Origin: Streptomyces longispororuber
GTDB lineage: Bacteria > Actinomycetota > Actinomycetes > Streptomycetales > Streptomycetaceae
Length of the DNA: 41,471 nucleotides
Reading direction: 5' to 3'
Assembly: GCF_014656095.1 (NCBI RefSeq)
Contig: NZ_BNBT01000067.1
Location: 1 to 41,471, forward strand
Shown here: positions 1-8,112 of the stretch, piece after piece
Layout of the letters: the number at the start of each line of letters is the position of its first letter
Position numbering within the stretch: position 1 is the first letter of the stretch
Notes under the pieces: model-generated
Told to the model about the DNA's origin: nothing
Database searches by the model: none
Seen by the model: the letters and a program-made list of their open reading frames with translations, nothing else
Translations under genes and position numbers: made by a program

Positions 1-42
1 GCGGGGGGGGGGGCCCCTCCCCTCTTGCCTCCGTACGCGCCG

Positions 43-1815
43 TCAGCCCAGGACGCCGCCGAGCAGGCCCGGGCGTCCGCCGCTGCCGCCGGAGCTGTCG
101 CCGCCACCGGTCGTGCCGCCGCCGGAGCCGCCGCCGGTCGTGCCGCCCGAGCCCCCGGTGGTGCCGCCACCGCCGGTCGTGCCGCCGCTGGAGGTGGGCC
201 CGCTGGTGGCGGCCGGCGGGCGCTCCTGGGTCGGCGCGGGCTGCTGCTGCGCCGGGGCCTGGTCGCCGCCCGTGGTGCCCTGGGTGGCGCTCGGCCGGGT
301 GCCTGTGCCGCTGACGCTGCCGGTCTCGGGGGTGGTGCCCGGGGTGCCGGTGGCGGCGCCGCCCTGCGAGGGGCTCGCGCTGCTGCCCTGCGTCGGCGTG
401 CCCGCGGGCGCCGACGGGTCGCGGGGGTCGGCGCCGCCCCGCTCCCGCTTGCGCTCCGGGTCGTCCGGCAGCGGCGAGCCGGTCAGCTCGTTGCGCGGCG
501 CCTCGCCCGGCCCGGGCACGGTCACGCGGTCCGCGTCCCGTACGGCGCCGCCGAGCAGCGAGCCGACCAGCAGCGTCAGACCGACGACGACGGCGCCGAC
601 GAGACCGCCCCGGCGCAGCACGCGGCGGCGCAGCTCCCACAGCGCCGCGCGCGGCCCCAGCGTGCGCCACGCCTCCCCGGCGAGCCGGGCGTCGACGGAG
701 TACACCGGGGCGCCCGCGATGATGAGCGGCGACCAGGCGGCGAGGTAGATGATGTCCGGCGCGTCGTAGGCGGGCACGGTCTTCCAGCTCACCGTCACGA
801 GCAGCGCGACGGACAGCAGCATGCCGACCCCGGCGGCCACCCGCTGCCAGAGCCCGAGCACGGTCAGCACGCCCACGATCACCTGGAGGAAGGCGATCAC
901 GAGCCCGGCGCCGACGGGGTGCTGGAGCGCCCAGTCGCGCATCGGCTCGGCCAGCGCCCAGGGGTGCAGCGAGTTGAGCCACTTGACCATGGAGCCGCGC
1001 TCGCCGCCGTCGAAGTAGACGGGGTCGCAGAGCTTGCCCATCCCGGCGTAGATGGAGATGAAACCGAGGAAGACGCGCAGCGGCAGCAGCACGACGCCGA
1101 GGTTGAGGCGGCGCCCGGGGTAGTAGCCGTGCCGCATCCGCGACCTGGCGCCGTGCCGCCCGCCCTCGCGCCCGCCGCCGGTCCCGTCGTCGGCCCCGTC
1201 GTCGGCGTCGTCGAAACCGTCGATGCCGTCGTCGTAGGGCGGTTCGTCGAAGTGGTGCTGGTGCTCGTCGTCGGCGCTGCCGGGCATGCGCATCTGCGGG
1301 AGCAGCCGGGTGGGCCCGTGCTCGTCGCCGCGCGGTGCGACCACGGCCGGGGTGGCCACGGTGTCGCCGTACGGATCGTCCACGTCGACGCGCGGGATGA
1401 CCTGCGTGGCACCGCCGTCGTCGTAGCCGGGGCGGGGGCCCTGCGGGGCACGGCCCGTGTCGTCCGCCGTCCGGCGCACCCCGCCGGCGCGCACGGCCTG
1501 GAGGAGCTCCCCCGCGCCCGGGTCGCCCGGCGCGGACTTCCCGCTCCAGACGACGGGCGCGCGCCGGCGCGCGGTGGCGCCAGCCGCGCCGACGGCCGGC
1601 ATGCGCACGGTGTCCTCGGCGGCGCTCACGTGCCGGGCGACGCGGGGCGAGGGGGCCCGCCCGGCCGGTGGGAGCTGGACGCGGAAGCTCGCGTGATTGA
1701 CGATGACCTGCGCGGGGTCGCAGGGCACCTTCACCATGCTCAGCGCGGGAGCGTCGTCGAACCCTGACGAGCGTCCCCCCGTGGGTGTGCGGGGTGTTCT
1801 GGTGTCCACACTCAT
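43..1815 (-). CDS. DoxX-family integral membrane protein with long disordered tails
   Basis: Encodes 590 residues. The N-terminal ~230 residues are hydrophilic and acidic, with a D/H-rich stretch near 181-212. Hydrophobic segments at about 239-257, 300-322, 327-345 and 352-369 form a DoxX-like four-helix domain, and a fifth lies at about 405-424. The rest is a Pro/Ser/Thr/Gly tail ending in TTGGG-type Gly-Thr repeats. DoxX proteins are small quinone- or redox-linked membrane proteins; the mycobacterial relative works with superoxide dismutase and thiol stress, but the role here is unknown. A standalone DoxX is about 130-180 residues, so both extensions are unusual. The ATG is not preceded by a clear Shine-Dalgarno sequence; a CTAACC/GGTTAG inverted repeat lies directly upstream. 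The family call is fairly sure, the function is not. Confidence 0.85.
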   Translation of the reverse strand: MSVDTRTPRTPTGGRSSGFDDAPALSMVKVPCDPAQVIVNHASFRVQLPPAGRAPSPRVARHVSAAEDTVRMPAVGAAGATARRRAPVVWSGKSAPGDPGAGELLQAVRAGGVRRTADDTGRAPQGPRPGYDDGGATQVIPRVDVDDPYGDTVATPAVVAPRGDEHGPTRLLPQMRMPGSADDEHQHHFDEPPYDDGIDGFDDADDGADDGTGGGREGGRHGARSRMRHGYYPGRRLNLGVVLLPLRVFLGFISIYAGMGKLCDPVYFDGGERGSMVKWLNSLHPWALAEPMRDWALQHPVGAGLVIAFLQVIVGVLTVLGLWQRVAAGVGMLLSVALLVTVSWKTVPAYDAPDIIYLAAWSPLIIAGAPVYSVDARLAGEAWRTLGPRAALWELRRRVLRRGGLVGAVVVGLTLLVGSLLGGAVRDADRVTVPGPGEAPRNELTGSPLPDDPERKRERGGADPRDPSAPAGTPTQGSSASPSQGGAATGTPGTTPETGSVSGTGTRPSATQGTTGGDQAPAQQQPAPTQERPPAATSGPTSSGGTTGGGGTTGGSGGTTGGGSGGGTTGGGDSSGGSGGRPGLLGGVLG

Positions 1816-1838
1816 CTAACCGAGTGACGCGAGGTTAG
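1816..1838. promoter_or_regulatory. Inverted repeat CTAACC-N11-GGTTAG next to the DoxX-like start
   Basis: Perfect 6-bp arms at 1816-1821 and 1833-1838, immediately upstream of the ATG at 1815. On the coding strand the distal arm gives TAACCT, which could serve as a -10 box. An operator overlapping a promoter is an inference from position only. Confidence 0.35.
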
Positions 1839-1944
1839 GACACTGCCTTGACTCCCCCGGATCTGTCCGGACCCCGTCAACCCAGCCCAGGGGCCGCGTC
1901 GACGGGGCGCGCCCCGCGTACGGAGCGCGGCGTACCGCCCGGAC

Positions 1945-2886
1945 TCAGCGGCGCCGGCGAGCCGCCTCGTACAGCACGACGCCCGCGGCCACACCGGCGT
2001 TGAGCGACTCCGCCCCGCCCGGCATGGGGATCCGCACGCGGAAGTCGCAGGTCTCGCCCACCAGGCGGGACAGTCCCTTGCCCTCGCTGCCGACGACGAT
2101 GACGACGGGACCGCCGAGCGCGTCGAGGTCGCCGACCTCGTGCTCGCCGTCGGCGGCGAGGCCGACGACCGCGATCCCGGCCTTCTTGTACGCCTCCAGG
2201 GCCCGGGTCAGGTTGGTCGCCCGGGCCACCGGCGTCCGCGCGGCCGTACCGGCGGACGTCTTCCAGGCGCCCGCCGACATCCCGGCGGCCCGCCGCTCGG
2301 GCACGACGACGCCGTGGCCGCCGAAGGCGGACACGGACCGCACCACGGCGCCCAGGTTCCGCGGGTCGGTCACGCCGTCGAGGGCGACGATCAGCGGGTC
2401 CTCGCCGTCGTCGTACGCGGCGGCGGCGAGGTCCTCCGGGTGCGCGTACTCGTACGGCGGCACCTGGAGCACGAGCCCCTGGTGGTTGAGGCCGTTGGTC
2501 ATGCGGTCGAGCTCGGGGCGCGGCGCCTCCATGAGGTTGATGCCGCCGCGGTCGGCGGCCAGCTTCAGCGCCTCGCGCACCCGCTCGTCGTTGTCGATGA
2601 ACTGCTGGACGTAGAGCGTCGTCGCGGGTACGCCGTCCCGCAGCGCCTCGAAGACCGGGTTGCGCCCGACGACCAGCTCGGCGGGCGACTTGCCGCCCCG
2701 GCCCTTGGCCTGCGTGCGGCCCTGCGCGCGCCGCGCCTTGGCCTGCGCGGCCCGCTGCTTGACGTGTCCCTTGCGCATCTCGGCGGGCGGCGTCGGGCCC
2801 TTGCCTTCCAGGCCCCGGCGCCGCTTGCCGCCGCTGCCGACCTGCGCGCCCTTCTTGCCGGACATGCGGCGGTTGTTAGCGGCCAT
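1945..2886 (-). CDS. rlmB: 23S rRNA 2'-O-methyltransferase, RlmB/TrmH family (SPOUT)
   Basis: 313 residues. SPOUT-class enzymes of this family transfer methyl from S-adenosylmethionine to the 2'-O of a guanosine in 23S rRNA. Residues 1-65 are a Lys/Arg/Gly-rich extension, suitable for RNA contact and common in actinobacteria. The substrate-binding domain follows at ~68-140, then the trefoil-knot SPOUT domain at ~160-310 with motif 1 TDPRNLGAVVRS (~173-184), motif 2 VVGSEGKGLS (~264-273) and motif 3 IPMPGGAESLNAG (~286-298). Motif 3 has GGAESLN where many relatives have G-VESLN. It lies downstream of cysS, as is usual in actinobacteria, with a hairpin between them. The start ATG at 2886 follows a GGGTAGG stretch. 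The exact nucleotide target cannot be told from sequence. Confidence 0.93.
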   Translation of the reverse strand: MAANNRRMSGKKGAQVGSGGKRRRGLEGKGPTPPAEMRKGHVKQRAAQAKARRAQGRTQAKGRGGKSPAELVVGRNPVFEALRDGVPATTLYVQQFIDNDERVREALKLAADRGGINLMEAPRPELDRMTNGLNHQGLVLQVPPYEYAHPEDLAAAAYDDGEDPLIVALDGVTDPRNLGAVVRSVSAFGGHGVVVPERRAAGMSAGAWKTSAGTAARTPVARATNLTRALEAYKKAGIAVVGLAADGEHEVGDLDALGGPVVIVVGSEGKGLSRLVGETCDFRVRIPMPGGAESLNAGVAAGVVLYEAARRRR

Positions 2887-2969
2887 GACCTACCCGTCTG
2901 TGTGAAGCGTGGCCCCGTACGCGGTCGGCGTACGCGGCGTGAAGTCTCGTACTGATGTCCTGCATGCAG

Positions 2970-2997
2970 TGTGCCGCCCGGCGACCCGGGCGGCACA
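2970..2997. terminator. Hairpin between cysS and rlmB
   Basis: Arms GTGCCGCCCG (2971-2980) and CGGGCGGCAC (2987-2996) are perfect complements around a 6-nt loop, with one further T-A pair. It sits 16 nt past the cysS stop, so it probably ends or attenuates the cysS message. No T-run follows, as is common in Streptomyces. Confidence 0.65.
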
Positions 2998-3012
2998 TCA
3001 GCGGGGTCGCGG

Positions 3013-4416
3013 CTAGCGCGACCCGAGCGTCCAGCGCGGCCCCGAGGGGCCGTCCTCGATGGTGAGGCCCGCCTGGGCGAGCTGGTCGCGGATGGCGTCG
3101 GCGGTGGCCCAGTCCTTGCGGCCGCGCGCAGCCTCGCGCTGGTCGAGCACCAGCCGGACCAGGGAGTCGACGACGGCGCCCAGGTCGTCGCCGGACTGGC
3201 CCTCGGTGCCCGCCCACCGCGGGTCGAGCGGGTCGAGGCCGAGGACGCCCAGCATGGCCCGCACCTCAGCGAGGCGCGCCACGGCGGCCTCCTTGTCGTC
3301 GGCGGCGAGCGCGGAGTTGCCCTGCCGGACGGTGGTGTGGACGATCGCGAGCGCCTGCGGGACGCCCAGGTCGTCGTCCATCGCGTCGGCGAACGCGGGC
3401 GGCACCTCGGCCGCCGGCTCGACGACGCCCCCGGCGAGTTCCACCACGCGCTGCGCGAAGCCCTCGATGCGGGCGAACGCCGCCTCGGCCTCGCGCAGGG
3501 CCTCCTCGCTGTACTCGATGGTCGAGCGGTAGTGCGGGGTGCCCAGGTAGTAGCGCAGGACGATGGGGCGCCAGTGCTTGACCATCTCGGAGACCAGCAC
3601 CGAGTTGCCGAGCGACTTCGACATCTTCTCGCCGCTCATGGTGACCCAGGCGTTGTGCACCCAGTACCGCGCGAACGTGTCGCCGAAGGCCTTGGCCTGG
3701 GCGATCTCGTTCTCGTGGTGCGGGAAGACCAGGTCGAGGCCGCCGCCGTGGATGTCGAAGGCACTGCCCAGGTACTTGTGCGCCATGGCCGAGCACTCCA
3801 GGTGCCAGCCGGGGCGGCCGGGGCCGAAGGGCGTCTCCCAGGACGGCTCGCCCGGCTTGACGGCCTTCCACATGGCGAAGTCGCGCGAGTCGCGCTTGCC
3901 GGTGATGCCCTCCTCGGCGGGCTGCTGCATCTTGTCCAGGTCCTGGCGCGACAGCTCCAGGTACCCGGGCCAGGAGCGCACGTCGAAGTAGACGCTGCCG
4001 TCGGCCTCGTACGCGTGGCCGCGCTCGATCAGGCCGCGCATCATCGCGACCATCTCGGTGACGTGGCCGGTGGCGCGCGGCTCGTAGGTGGGCGGCAGGC
4101 AGCCGAGGGCGTCGTAGCCGTCGTTGAAGGCGCGCTCGTTCTCGTAGCCGATGGCCCACCAGGGGCGGCCCTGGTCCGCCGACTTCGCGATGATCTTGTC
4201 GTCGATGTCCGTGACGTTGCGGATGAACGTCACGTCGTAGCCGCGGTACGTGAACCAGCGGCGCATGATGTCGAAGTTGAGGCCCGAGCGGATGTGCCCG
4301 ATGTGCGGCGCGGCCTGCACCGTGGCACCACAGAGGTAGATCGAGACACAGCCCTCGGTGAGGGGCTGGAAGTCACGGATCTGCCGGGCGCTGGTGTCGT
4401 ACAGGCGAATCGTCAC
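3013..4416 (-). CDS. cysS: Cysteinyl-tRNA synthetase
   Basis: 467 residues, the normal length. It charges tRNA-Cys in the cytoplasm. Class I signatures are clear: HIGH at 38-41 within AAPHIGHIRS, and KMSKS within GEKMSKSLGNS. The zinc-site residues of the family are visible as Cys29, the Cys of HLECSAMA and the His/Glu of PHHENEIAQ. The reading frame stays open far upstream, but homology begins at MTIRLYDTS, so GTG at 4416 is chosen. There is no properly spaced ribosome site (GGAG lies only 2 nt away), while TACCCT ends 6 nt before this GTG, which suggests a leaderless transcript. The ispD-ispF-(PPOX)-cysS-rlmB order is typical for Streptomyces, apart from the PPOX gene between ispF and cysS. 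Confidence 0.96.
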   Translation of the reverse strand: MTIRLYDTSARQIRDFQPLTEGCVSIYLCGATVQAAPHIGHIRSGLNFDIMRRWFTYRGYDVTFIRNVTDIDDKIIAKSADQGRPWWAIGYENERAFNDGYDALGCLPPTYEPRATGHVTEMVAMMRGLIERGHAYEADGSVYFDVRSWPGYLELSRQDLDKMQQPAEEGITGKRDSRDFAMWKAVKPGEPSWETPFGPGRPGWHLECSAMAHKYLGSAFDIHGGGLDLVFPHHENEIAQAKAFGDTFARYWVHNAWVTMSGEKMSKSLGNSVLVSEMVKHWRPIVLRYYLGTPHYRSTIEYSEEALREAEAAFARIEGFAQRVVELAGGVVEPAAEVPPAFADAMDDDLGVPQALAIVHTTVRQGNSALAADDKEAAVARLAEVRAMLGVLGLDPLDPRWAGTEGQSGDDLGAVVDSLVRLVLDQREAARGRKDWATADAIRDQLAQAGLTIEDGPSGPRWTLGSR

Positions 4417-4422
4417 CACTCC

Positions 4423-4428
4423 AGGGTA
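4423..4428 (-). promoter_or_regulatory. Putative -10 (TACCCT) for leaderless cysS
   Basis: TACCCT on the minus strand ends 6 nt before the GTG start at 4416. One of eight such boxes in this window. Confidence 0.45.
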
Positions 4429-4523
4429 GTGGGCGCCGGGCAGTGCCCCGCGCCCCTGGGGGATACGGGGCGTCCGGCCGTGCCCGGGCCCCGGCCGGAG
4501 CCGCGCCCGGGCCCGGGCCCGGG

Positions 4524-4928
4524 TCAGAGCCGGCCGACGACCTTGCGGGCGCGGACGCGGACGACGACGCGCGGGCCGTCGTCCTTGGCCGCCGGGTTGA
4601 AGTCGGCGTACCTCTTGCCGGTGTACTTCATCGACAGCTCGTCGATGAGCTCCTGGCCGCCCTCGGTGGTGATCTCGGCGGTGCCGCGGATCTCGGCGTA
4701 GGTGTAGGGGGCGTCGAAGGGCTGGAGGAGCACGGTCACGCGGGGGTCGCGGCGGAGGTTCTTCTCCTTCTGCCGCCCGACGGTCGTGGAGAAGACGACG
4801 TCGTCGCCGTCGCGCTTCACCCAGACCGGGGAGAGCTGGGGGCTGCCGTCGGGCTGGACGGTCGCCACGGTGATGAAGACCGGGGTGTCGAGCAGGGACT
4901 TGAGGTCGTCGGAGAGTGTGGCGGTCAT
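4524..4928 (-). CDS. PPOX-class flavin/F420-dependent oxidoreductase
   Basis: 134 residues, a split-barrel flavin-binding protein of the pyridoxamine 5'-phosphate oxidase-like class; many actinobacterial members use F420 rather than FMN. Typical strand features are FITVATVQPDGSPQLSPVWV (~14-33), VVFSTTVGRQKEKNLRRDPR and a C-terminal VVVRVRARKVVGRL strand. The frame is open further upstream, but ATG at 4928 is preferred because AGGAG lies 9 nt upstream and homology begins at MTATLSDDL. It sits between ispF and cysS with hairpins on the ispF side, so it is probably its own transcription unit. Substrate unknown; the cofactor (F420 versus FMN) is an inference from the host group. Confidence 0.88.
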   Translation of the reverse strand: MTATLSDDLKSLLDTPVFITVATVQPDGSPQLSPVWVKRDGDDVVFSTTVGRQKEKNLRRDPRVTVLLQPFDAPYTYAEIRGTAEITTEGGQELIDELSMKYTGKRYADFNPAAKDDGPRVVVRVRARKVVGRL

Positions 4929-5000
4929 GGGGGTCGCTCCTGTGGCTGGTGGTTCCGGTGGGGGGGGTGGTCGTCCCGTGGTCTCCGTCCGCACTGCCGG

Positions 5001-5052
5001 TCCTGCCGGAAGGCGCCCGGCGGCCCCGACGGCCGGGCGCCTTCCGGCAGGA
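5001..5052. terminator. Perfect 21-bp hairpin upstream of the PPOX gene
   Basis: The arms 5001-5021 and 5032-5052 are exact reverse complements with a 10-nt loop (5022-5031). It lies 73 nt upstream of the PPOX start and about 215 nt past ispF. It may be a bidirectional terminator that insulates the gene, or an attenuator in its leader. Confidence 0.7.
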
Positions 5053-5216
5053 CGCGCGGGCCTGGCTGGCCGTGCGGTTCCGGTGTACCCGGGGGACCGC
5101 GCGTCCCCCGTACGTGGCTGACCGCGCGGCCCCGGTCGACCACTGGACGATGCGTACCCCTACCTGATCGCGGGGCCCCGCACCACGGGGCGGGCGGATG
5201 TCCGCCCGCCCGCACC

Positions 5217-5286
5217 CCGTACGGACCACCCGGGCGCCCCCGGCCCCGAACGGGGCCCCGCCCGTCGTCAGCCCGTACGGACCACC
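5217..5286. repeat. 14-bp direct repeat spanning the ispF 3' end
   Basis: CCGTACGGACCACC occurs at 5217-5230 and again at 5273-5286. The second copy is the last coding stretch of ispF (its VVRTG end) and the first lies 56 bp downstream, which looks like a partial duplication of the gene end. Confidence 0.6.
5242..5257. terminator. Short hairpin just past ispF
   Basis: GGCCCC-GAAC-GGGGCC, 10 nt beyond the ispF stop codon on the minus strand. Its position and strong G-C stem suit a terminator for ispD-ispF. Confidence 0.5.
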
Positions 5287-5777
5287 AGCGCGGTGGCGAT
5301 GCCCATGAGGCCCTCGTCGCGGCCGGGGAAGCCGAGGCCGTCCGTGGTGGCGCCGGAGACGCTGACCGGGGCGCCGACCGCCTCCGAGAGGAGCTTCTGG
5401 GCCTCGTCGCGGCGCTTGCCGATCTTCGGGCGGGGGCCGACGACCTGGACGGCGACGTTGCCGATGGTGAAGCCGGCCTCGCGGACGATCCGGGCGGCCT
5501 CCGTCAGGAGCGTGAGCCCGGACGCCCCGGCCCACTCGGGCCGGCCGGTGCCGAAGTGCGCGCCCAGGTCGCCGAGCCCGGCCGCGGAGAACAGCGCGTT
5601 GCAGGCGGCGTGGGCGACGACGTCCGCGTCGGAGTGGCCGGCGAGCCCGGGCCCCTCCCCCTCCCACTTCAGGCCCGCGCACCACAGCTCGCGGCCCTCC
5701 TCGAAGGCGTGGACGTCGGTGCCGACGCCGACGCGCGGCAGCGGGTACGGCGGTGCGGGAGCCGGTTCAGAAGCCAT
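5268..5777 (-). CDS. ispF: 2-C-methyl-D-erythritol 2,4-cyclodiphosphate synthase
   Basis: 169 residues. It converts CDP-ME 2-phosphate to MEcPP with release of CMP, the fifth step of the MEP isoprenoid pathway. The metal ligands appear as Asp21 and His23 in GVGTDVHAF and as the His of LAGHSDADV; the C-terminal ATTDGLGFPGRDEGLMGIA motif is present. Streptomyces makes all its isoprenoids by this route. The ATG at 5777 overlaps the end of ispD by 11 bp, so the two enzymes of successive stages are translationally coupled. Confidence 0.96.
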   Translation of the reverse strand: MASEPAPAPPYPLPRVGVGTDVHAFEEGRELWCAGLKWEGEGPGLAGHSDADVVAHAACNALFSAAGLGDLGAHFGTGRPEWAGASGLTLLTEAARIVREAGFTIGNVAVQVVGPRPKIGKRRDEAQKLLSEAVGAPVSVSGATTDGLGFPGRDEGLMGIATALVVRTG

Positions 5778-6504
5778 CGTTGGCCCTCCTGCGGGCGAGC
5801 ACGGCCTCGGCGAGCACGAGGTCCAGCGGCCGGGTCACCTTGAACGCCTCCTCGTGCCCGGGCACGAGCACAACCGGCTCGCCCAGGCGCTCGACCAGGC
5901 CCGCGTCGTCCGTGGCGCCCTCGCCGACGACGTCCGCCTCGTGGGCGCGCACCAGCGTGGCCCGGTCGAAGCCCTGCGGCGTCTGCACGGCGCGCAGCCG
6001 TGCGCGCTCGGGCGTGGCGACGACGGGTTCGGGCTCCCCGGGCGCCCCCGGCTCGACCTCCTTGACGGTGTCCGCCAGCGGCAGCGCGGGCACGACGGCG
6101 CGTGCCCCGTCGCGTACCGCCTCGATGACGCCGTCGACGGTGTCCACGGGCACCAGCGGGCGGGCCGCGTCGTGCACAAGGACGATGTCGACGCCGGGCG
6201 GCAGGGCGTCGAGGCCGAGCTTCACGGACTCCTGGCGGGTGGCGCCGCCGGGCACGACCAGGAAGTCCGTGCGCTCGGGCAGCGCGTGGTCGGCGAGCAG
6301 CGTCTTGACCTCGGCGGCGCCGTCCGGCGGGGCCACGACCACGACGAGCGAGACGGCGCGCGAGGCGGCCAGCGCGCGCACGGCGTGGACGAGCATGGGG
6401 GTGCCGCTGAGGGCGCGCAGGGCCTTGGGGGCGCCGGGGCCGAGGCGTACGCCGCGTCCGGCGGCGGGGATCACGGCCGCGGTGCGAGAGGTTACGTCAG
6501 ACAT
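5767..6504 (-). CDS. ispD: 2-C-methyl-D-erythritol 4-phosphate cytidylyltransferase
   Basis: 245 residues. It makes CDP-ME from MEP and CTP, the third MEP-pathway step. The nucleotide-binding N terminus VIPAAGRGVRLG (11-22) with Lys27 in the following APKAL, and the VHDAARPLV motif, are diagnostic. It is the upstream gene of an overlapping ispD-ispF pair. The ATG at 6504 follows a weak GAACGGAAC ribosome site. Upstream, carD is separated by a 405-bp gap with a carD-side hairpin, so ispDF probably has its own promoter. Confidence 0.95.
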   Translation of the reverse strand: MSDVTSRTAAVIPAAGRGVRLGPGAPKALRALSGTPMLVHAVRALAASRAVSLVVVVAPPDGAAEVKTLLADHALPERTDFLVVPGGATRQESVKLGLDALPPGVDIVLVHDAARPLVPVDTVDGVIEAVRDGARAVVPALPLADTVKEVEPGAPGEPEPVVATPERARLRAVQTPQGFDRATLVRAHEADVVGEGATDDAGLVERLGEPVVLVPGHEEAFKVTRPLDLVLAEAVLARRRANDGF

Positions 6505-6909
6505 CGGTTCCGTTCAGGTTTGTGCGCTCGGTTGACATGGGTATGGCCACACCGTGCCGGGCGCGACGCCTTGACCGGACCCTTCCGTGACATCTGGTCG
6601 AGCCAGAACTGCCCGAGCCCGGCACGCCAACGTACCGGGGGATCTTTCCTTACCCGCGAACCGCCGGTGAAGACCGGGGGACGCCGCCGGAGAGGACCGG
6701 GGGGCGTGCGGGCCCCCGCCCCCGAGCGCCGTCCGGGCGGGCCGCCGCCGCGTTCCGGAGGGGACATGTCGTACACGTGAACATGCCGCAGTGCCCGGCG
6801 ACACCCTCAGGGGTCGGCGGGCACTGCGGCATGGTGGTTGTACACCTGGTATCCCGGACGCGGGCCCACGCGGGGCACCCGTGTCCGCGCGCGGCGGGGC
6901 CGCGGGCGG
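6505..6909. other. Intergenic region, ispD to carD
   Basis: The carD terminator hairpin occupies the middle (6782-6833). The ispD promoter must lie to its left, but no convincing -35/-10 pair was found. Open frames here have no recognisable protein features and lack ribosome sites, so no gene is called. Confidence 0.5.
6782..6833. terminator. Terminator hairpin of carD
   Basis: Perfect 16-bp arms CATGCCGCAGTGCCCG (6782-6797) and its complement (6818-6833). The 20-nt interior pairs further (CGAC/GTCG, CCC/GGG). It lies about 75 bp past the carD stop. Confidence 0.8.
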
Positions 6910-7392
6910 TCAGGACGCGAGAACCTCGTCGAGCAGGGCCTCGGCCTTGTCCTCGTTCGTGTTCTCCGCGAGTGCGAGCTCGCTCACCAGGATCTGACGG
7001 GCCTTGGCGAGCATGCGCTTCTCTCCGGCGGACAGTCCGCGCTCGCGCTCGCGGCGCCACAGGTCACGGACGACTTCCGCGACCTTGATGACGTCGCCGG
7101 AGGCGAGCTTCTCGAGATTTGCCTTGTAGCGACGCGACCAGTTCGTGGGCTCCTCGGCGTACGGCGCGCGCAGTACTTCGAAGACCCGGTCCAGGCCGTC
7201 CTGGCCGACCACATCACGCACACCGACGAACTCCGCATTGTCCGCTGGCACACGCACCGTCAAGTCGCCCTGGGCGACCTTCAGCACCAAGTAGGTCTTG
7301 TCCACGCCTTTGATCTGACGAGTTTCGATGGCCTCGATCAGCGCGGCCCCGTGATGGGGATAGACCACGGTGTCGCCAACCTTGAACGTCAT
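6910..7392 (-). CDS. carD: CarD/CdnL-family RNA polymerase-binding regulator
   Basis: 160 residues. The N-terminal CarD_CdnL/TRCF domain (~1-60: MTFKVGDTVVYPHHGAALIE, then LVLKVAQGDLTVRVP) contacts the RNA polymerase beta subunit; the helical C-terminal domain (~65-150) contains WSRRYKANLEKLASGD and touches promoter DNA at the -10 fork. In actinobacteria the protein stabilises open complexes, notably at rRNA promoters. The ATG at 7392 follows GGAAGGGG. The gene sits upstream of ispDF in the conserved Streptomyces order. Its end has a strong hairpin, so it is probably monocistronic. Confidence 0.95.
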   Translation of the reverse strand: MTFKVGDTVVYPHHGAALIEAIETRQIKGVDKTYLVLKVAQGDLTVRVPADNAEFVGVRDVVGQDGLDRVFEVLRAPYAEEPTNWSRRYKANLEKLASGDVIKVAEVVRDLWRRERERGLSAGEKRMLAKARQILVSELALAENTNEDKAEALLDEVLAS

Positions 7393-8112
7393 GTGACAGG
7401 TACCCCTTCCGTGGCTATCCAGGGTAACACGGATACGGCGTCTTCTGAATGGCGTTTTCGCAGGTCAGGGCATATCTCGGGGCTTGACAACAACGACACG
7501 AACGTGCTGCGGACGGGGTGCGGAAGGGGGTATTCGCAGGTCGGAGCCGCTGTCCGGGGAAGGTGAAACGCCCACGTTACACACTCCACGAAGGTGCTCC
7601 AAGGTGACGTACGTCCCGTTTTGCCGGGTTCCCCGAGGTGAACTTCCGCTACTCCGTTCGGTGACCGGGGACACGTGCGGCGTCACCGGGCGGGCGAAGT
7701 GCGGGCACCCCGGAGTGAATCCGGAATTGATCAAGAAGCGCGAGCCCCGATGCGCCGGAAGCGCGCTCCGACGCGCTTGCGTTGCACACCGTGACCCCTG
7801 CACTGATCAATTTCCCGGGCGGCCCCGCATTCCTTACGGGAAATCCTCCGCGACACCACCGCCGGAGATATGCGAATGGGGAAACCTGAGGCCATGGGGA
7901 AGCCCGGGGCGCGGGAGGCGTCGCAGGCTCGTGGTCCCCAGGGGCGGGTCGGGTGCGGGCGCGCGGGAACGGCTCGGTAACCTAAGCGCGCTGACACACC
8001 CTTAGGGCGGCTTTACGGCCGCCCGCCCGGCTCGACCCGGCCCGGCCCGTCCGCGCCTGCTCGGCCTTGCTCGACCCTCCGTATCGCCCACGTTCAAGGA
8101 GTTGCCGCCGCC
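7393..8112. other. 720-bp divergent intergenic region, carD / lipoprotein
   Basis: No credible gene. It contains less G+C-rich patches than its surroundings. Two near-complementary segments, GGAATTGATCA (about 7723-7733) and TGATCAATTTCC (about 7804-7815), lie ~70 bp apart. A CCTAAG/CTTAGG inverted repeat (7981-7986, 8001-8006) lies ~110 bp before the lipoprotein start. Both divergent promoters must be here. A non-coding RNA is possible but not demonstrable from sequence. Confidence 0.5.

Noticed and set aside
4417..5685. N-terminal extension of CysS
   Set aside because: The extra open frame is Arg-rich, runs antiparallel or out of frame through the PPOX and ispF genes, and shows no synthetase homology; the GTG at 4416 gives the standard length.
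6492..6776. Small minus-strand gene between ispD and carD
   Set aside because: The translation is Arg/Pro/Gly-rich with no family features, and its end overlaps the ispD start.
7484..8005. Possible gene in the carD/lipoprotein gap
   Set aside because: No recognisable fold, no ribosome site, poor codon bias, and it would cross the promoter regions of both neighbours.
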